NCBI GenBank assembly: GCA_024511395.1
Contig: JANELJ010000046.1
Coordinates: 1 to 10,058 of the forward strand
Reading direction: 5' to 3'
DNA from: Gammaproteobacteria bacterium
GTDB taxonomy: Bacteria > Pseudomonadota > Gammaproteobacteria > GRL18
DNA: 10,058 nucleotides
A model generated the notes under the pieces. The model was not told the DNA's origin and did not search any database. It saw only the letters and a list, made by a program, of their open reading frames with translations. Shown here piece by piece: positions 9,301 through 10,058 of the stretch; within the stretch, counting starts at the first letter, position 1, and the number at the start of each line of letters is the position of its first letter. A program made the position numbers and the translations under genes.

Positions 9301-9647
9301 CACAGGGGGTTATTGAGAAATGAATCCTGCGACATTAAGGCATCAATTCGCCAGCTTAGAATTTCTCTTTTATAGGGTGACTGGCGGGGAACTTCATCAC
9401 CCAGAAGAATTCTTGCTATATCCCAGATAAAACTGACAGGCATCAGGAACTGATAATTCATGGCAACACCCTGATGTTTTGCCAGTTCTAGGTTTAGCCA
9501 GTGCTGCATGCTTTTGCTTTCAACCAGAACAATATCAGGACTCAGAACATCCTTAAGTTCAGATGGGTTATCGCTTCGATAGTGCTGTACCGCCTTTAGA
9601 AGGAGCACCAGATCTTCCATTTTATTTGACGGATAAACAGTCAGCAC
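6330..9647 (-). CDS. recC: RecC, Chi-scanning subunit of exonuclease V (RecBCD)
   Basis: RecC splits the duplex at the enzyme's pin and scans the 3' strand for Chi. It has a dead helicase-like half and a dead nuclease-like half. The 1105 residues compare with 1122 in E. coli. Landmarks are MLTVYPSNKM at the N-terminus (E. coli MLRVYHSN), VSFIWDIAR (71-79), FEQYMMFRPNW (146-156), SHSELREIQALHDYLL (363-378), GLNDGKFPR (671-679) and GDRSRREDDRYLFLEALISA (697-716). As expected, no Walker A is present. GTG at 9647-9645 is chosen because it gives the conserved MLxVYxSN start and has AGGTGA (9656-9651) just upstream. Several residues aligning with E. coli Chi contacts differ: E43, K45, H49, M69, V145 and E147, while W75, D144 and R153 are kept. 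It is the first gene of the recCBD run, and no pitrilysin gene follows it. Confidence 0.97.
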   Translation of the reverse strand: MLTVYPSNKMEDLVLLLKAVQHYRSDNPSELKDVLSPDIVLVESKSMQHWLNLELAKHQGVAMNYQFLMPVSFIWDIARILLGDEVPRQSPYKREILSWRIDALMSQDSFLNNPLCKPARQYWMDENGSADPLKRYQLATRMGDVFEQYMMFRPNWLELWENNQFITNEPDIDKETELWQAWLWRELVAEEPCHPVSLQKKAIAAMADYSGNQLPRQIMIFAVNTMAPQTLSFFEALASVCNIHLFYLNPCVEFWGDIQSDKSLARQQRENKLELWLNEDETVQSRNSLLANLGQQGKDFFNLLQEVKGYEISAFDEDCEQDISQQISDTLLGRVQRDILNLAEPAESEIPEDHGQSLVIRSSHSELREIQALHDYLLHQFNEDPKLKPRDVIVLCPAIEDYAPYIEAVFRSSYDSEQYDEHPRLPCSIADRTLMNSEPLIAAYIELLQLPDSRFEVSKIMDYLRLHAIQIKFGFTNTELDTIEWWLNEASIHWGINSAHKEKISGLDKASATFTWQWGLERLLLGFAHSDSETLSANRLLLPHVEGQDAILLGRLMQLLERLQYHARELTRSRTAEEWQAYLYELAEQFFSVQKEEQAAEDIIHKVINDLLENTAQANYSAPIDYVVVRNYLQQNFNQPDTGSHFLTGQITFCSMIPMRSIPFKIIAVLGLNDGKFPRQSIPVSFNLMMQGKHRKGDRSRREDDRYLFLEALISARQKLYLSYQGRDVRKNSERQPSLILKELMNYLQRFYAFEKPEEQPLHPFSKSCYLGEQASFDPRWKRLFKPLEARSNLIKLEPLELETAEITVEELVRFFDNPLKVFCYKRLDLHFENNEQEIEDTEPFSTSSLIDFKIREDFFEHLLAGDSLEVSRMRHQLSGKLPDSPIMVSALDTLDQEAELFSQVLLHKGNIVSQTIEVEIADLSIQAQLHWLEETGKLIVWRPATRKAKDDIRLWLTHLLATIYTDKIIETQGIFLNYNKYKKEREVKAVMIPELITVDTAKSELKKLLSIWQFGLCQPCLLHAVLGKSLFEKGQLKEIDPASVAEKQISNWNREVKSDRNRITLDNDPYFKWFYPEPPELTPEIQQHLLDSYQAVYENLQELK

Positions 9648-9650
9648 AGT

Positions 9651-9656
9651 TCACCT
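9651..9656 (-). promoter_or_regulatory. Ribosome binding site of recC
   Basis: AGGTGA on the minus strand, three bases before the GTG start (six from the AGG core). It fixes the GTG rather than the internal ATG nine codons later as the start. Confidence 0.6.
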
Positions 9657-9669
9657 GTTTAGTGAATTT

Positions 9670-9696
9670 TAGACAGGATTAATCCGGTAATGTCTA
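9670..9696. promoter_or_regulatory. Dyad upstream of recC, candidate operator or promoter region
   Basis: TAGACA (9670-9675) and TGTCTA (9691-9696) form a 6-bp inverted repeat. It encloses a perfect 10-bp palindrome, GGATTAATCC (9676-9685). The dyad lies 23-49 bp before the recC start. Read on the minus strand, TAGACA is followed 19 bp later by TAAAAT, a poor but possible -35/-10 pair. No protein can be assigned to it. Confidence 0.35.
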
Positions 9697-9724
9697 GGTT
9701 AAATATGTTTGTGTAGATTAAAGC

Positions 9725-9766
9725 ATAAAAATGTACACATTTAAAAGTACATATTTACATTTTTAT
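9725..9766. repeat. Perfect 11-bp AT-rich inverted repeat between recC and the IS982 remnant
   Basis: ATAAAAATGTA (9725-9735) is the exact reverse complement of TACATTTTTAT (9756-9766), with a 20-bp spacer. A nested alternative pair, ATGTAC (9731-9736) and GTACAT (9747-9752), uses the same left arm. The arms have almost no G-C, so a stable RNA hairpin is unlikely. A DNA-binding site or mobile-element end is equally possible. The rest of the 9648-9847 gap contains no reading frame I can support. Confidence 0.5.
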
Positions 9767-9796
9767 ACAACAACAATAATTGCCTGAATAACAACT

Positions 9797-9811
9797 ATTT
9801 GATCATCAAAT
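9797..9811. repeat. 15-bp palindrome ATTTGATCATCAAAT
   Basis: ATTTGAT, a central C, and ATCAAAT form a perfect odd-length palindrome in the non-coding gap. The size and symmetry suit a dimeric regulator's binding site, but there is no other support. Confidence 0.35.
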
Positions 9812-9834
9812 TGGCTTCATTTCAATTCCTAAAG

Positions 9835-9847
9835 ATCATACCTATGA
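9835..9847. repeat. 13-bp direct repeat, right copy
   Basis: ATCATACCTATGA matches 118-130 exactly and in the same orientation; identity stops immediately outside the 13 bases on both sides. This copy ends just where transposase-like sequence begins. Confidence 0.5.
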
Positions 9848-10058
9848 AGAGAGTCATCGGTACTGGTGCCATTATGCGCTTACTTTACTCATTGCAAAGG
9901 AAAGCCAACCGTAATTGCCTTTGTTGATGCGACCAGTATTAAAGTATGCCACAACATTCGCATACCCAGGCATAAAGTCTTTGATGGTGTTGCTCAGCGA
10001 GGCAAATCGACCATGGGGTGGTTCTATGGGTTTAAAGTTCACCTGATCATTAATCATA
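9848..10058 (+). pseudogene. IS982-family transposase, 5'-truncated and running off the right edge
   Basis: A plus-strand frame stays open from 9848 to the window end (70 codons). From about 9854 it reads SSVLVPLCAYF, then IAFVDATSIKVCHNIRI, PRHKVFDGVAQRGKSTMGWF and YGFKVHLIIN. This run is characteristic of the DDE domain of IS982-family transposases: the D in FVDATS (codon 9926-9928) is the first catalytic aspartate, and VCHNxRIxxHKVF...RGKxxMGWFxGFKxHL is the family hallmark. Full proteins are about 290 residues, so roughly the first hundred should lie upstream, but that frame meets TGA at 9845-9847 and no transposase-like sequence is seen in 9648-9847. No start codon or terminal repeat is visible, so this copy is 5'-truncated. 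The remaining catalytic residues lie beyond the window. Confidence 0.8.

Noticed and set aside
884..9647. Possible RecBCD fusion, frameshift or loss of a catalytic residue
   Set aside because: All three genes are full length, the helicase motifs of RecB and RecD are intact, and RecB keeps the H, D, D, K and QxxxY nuclease residues.
9801..9914. Plus-strand stretch of 37 codons (IGFISIPKDHTYEESHRYW...) overlapping the IS982 start
   Set aside because: It looks protein-like but has no start codon, is preceded by an in-frame stop, and runs out of frame through the transposase sequence. No family is recognised.
9872..10057. Minus-strand ORF of 61 codons at the right edge
   Set aside because: It is antisense to the IS982 transposase frame, whose plus-strand translation carries the family motifs.
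1..10058. CRISPR array, tRNA or rRNA genes
   Set aside because: No regularly spaced repeats and no tRNA- or rRNA-like segments were seen on reading the non-coding gaps.

Overview
The window holds a complete recBCD locus (recC, recB, recD) read leftward on the minus strand from about 9647 to 884. It is followed by a parD-parE toxin-antitoxin pair on the same strand, and mobile-element and gene debris lies at both edges. All three Rec subunits have near-standard length and clear E. coli-type motifs, which points to a gammaproteobacterium. The DNA is moderately AT-rich and the cluster has no ptrA gene between recC and recB, unlike E. coli. I cannot name a genus from the sequence.

Layout from left to right: 1-118 is the 5' end of an IS3-family element whose OrfA runs off the left edge. 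Positions 125-235 carry a 36-codon C-terminal remnant of a beta-propeller protein, probably of the SdiA-regulated/YjiK type. Positions 234-775 are parE and parD, overlapping by 4 bp. Positions 781-836 hold the parDE promoter, with an inverted-repeat operator over its -10 box. Positions 849-876 may be a weak terminator after recD. Positions 884-9647 are recD, recB and recC, packed with 1-4 bp overlaps. Positions 9648-9847 are AT-rich non-coding DNA with several dyads. From about 9848 to the right edge is a 5'-truncated IS982-family transposase on the plus strand.

RecB (3'-5' helicase and nuclease), RecC (Chi scanning and strand splitting) and RecD (5'-3' helicase) form one heterotrimer that resects double-strand breaks and degrades linear foreign DNA. 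The overlaps imply co-transcription and coupled translation. ParD/ParE is an addiction pair. ParE toxins typically poison gyrase and cause the kind of breaks RecBCD processes, so the adjacency is suggestive but unproven.

The points most worth following are substitutions at several RecC positions that line up with E. coli Chi-contact residues, a 13-bp direct repeat bracketing the recCBD-parDE block, and a gene remnant that begins exactly where parE ends. I found no clear sign of a wholly new system; the core is an ordinary RecBCD machine in an unusual, rearranged neighbourhood.
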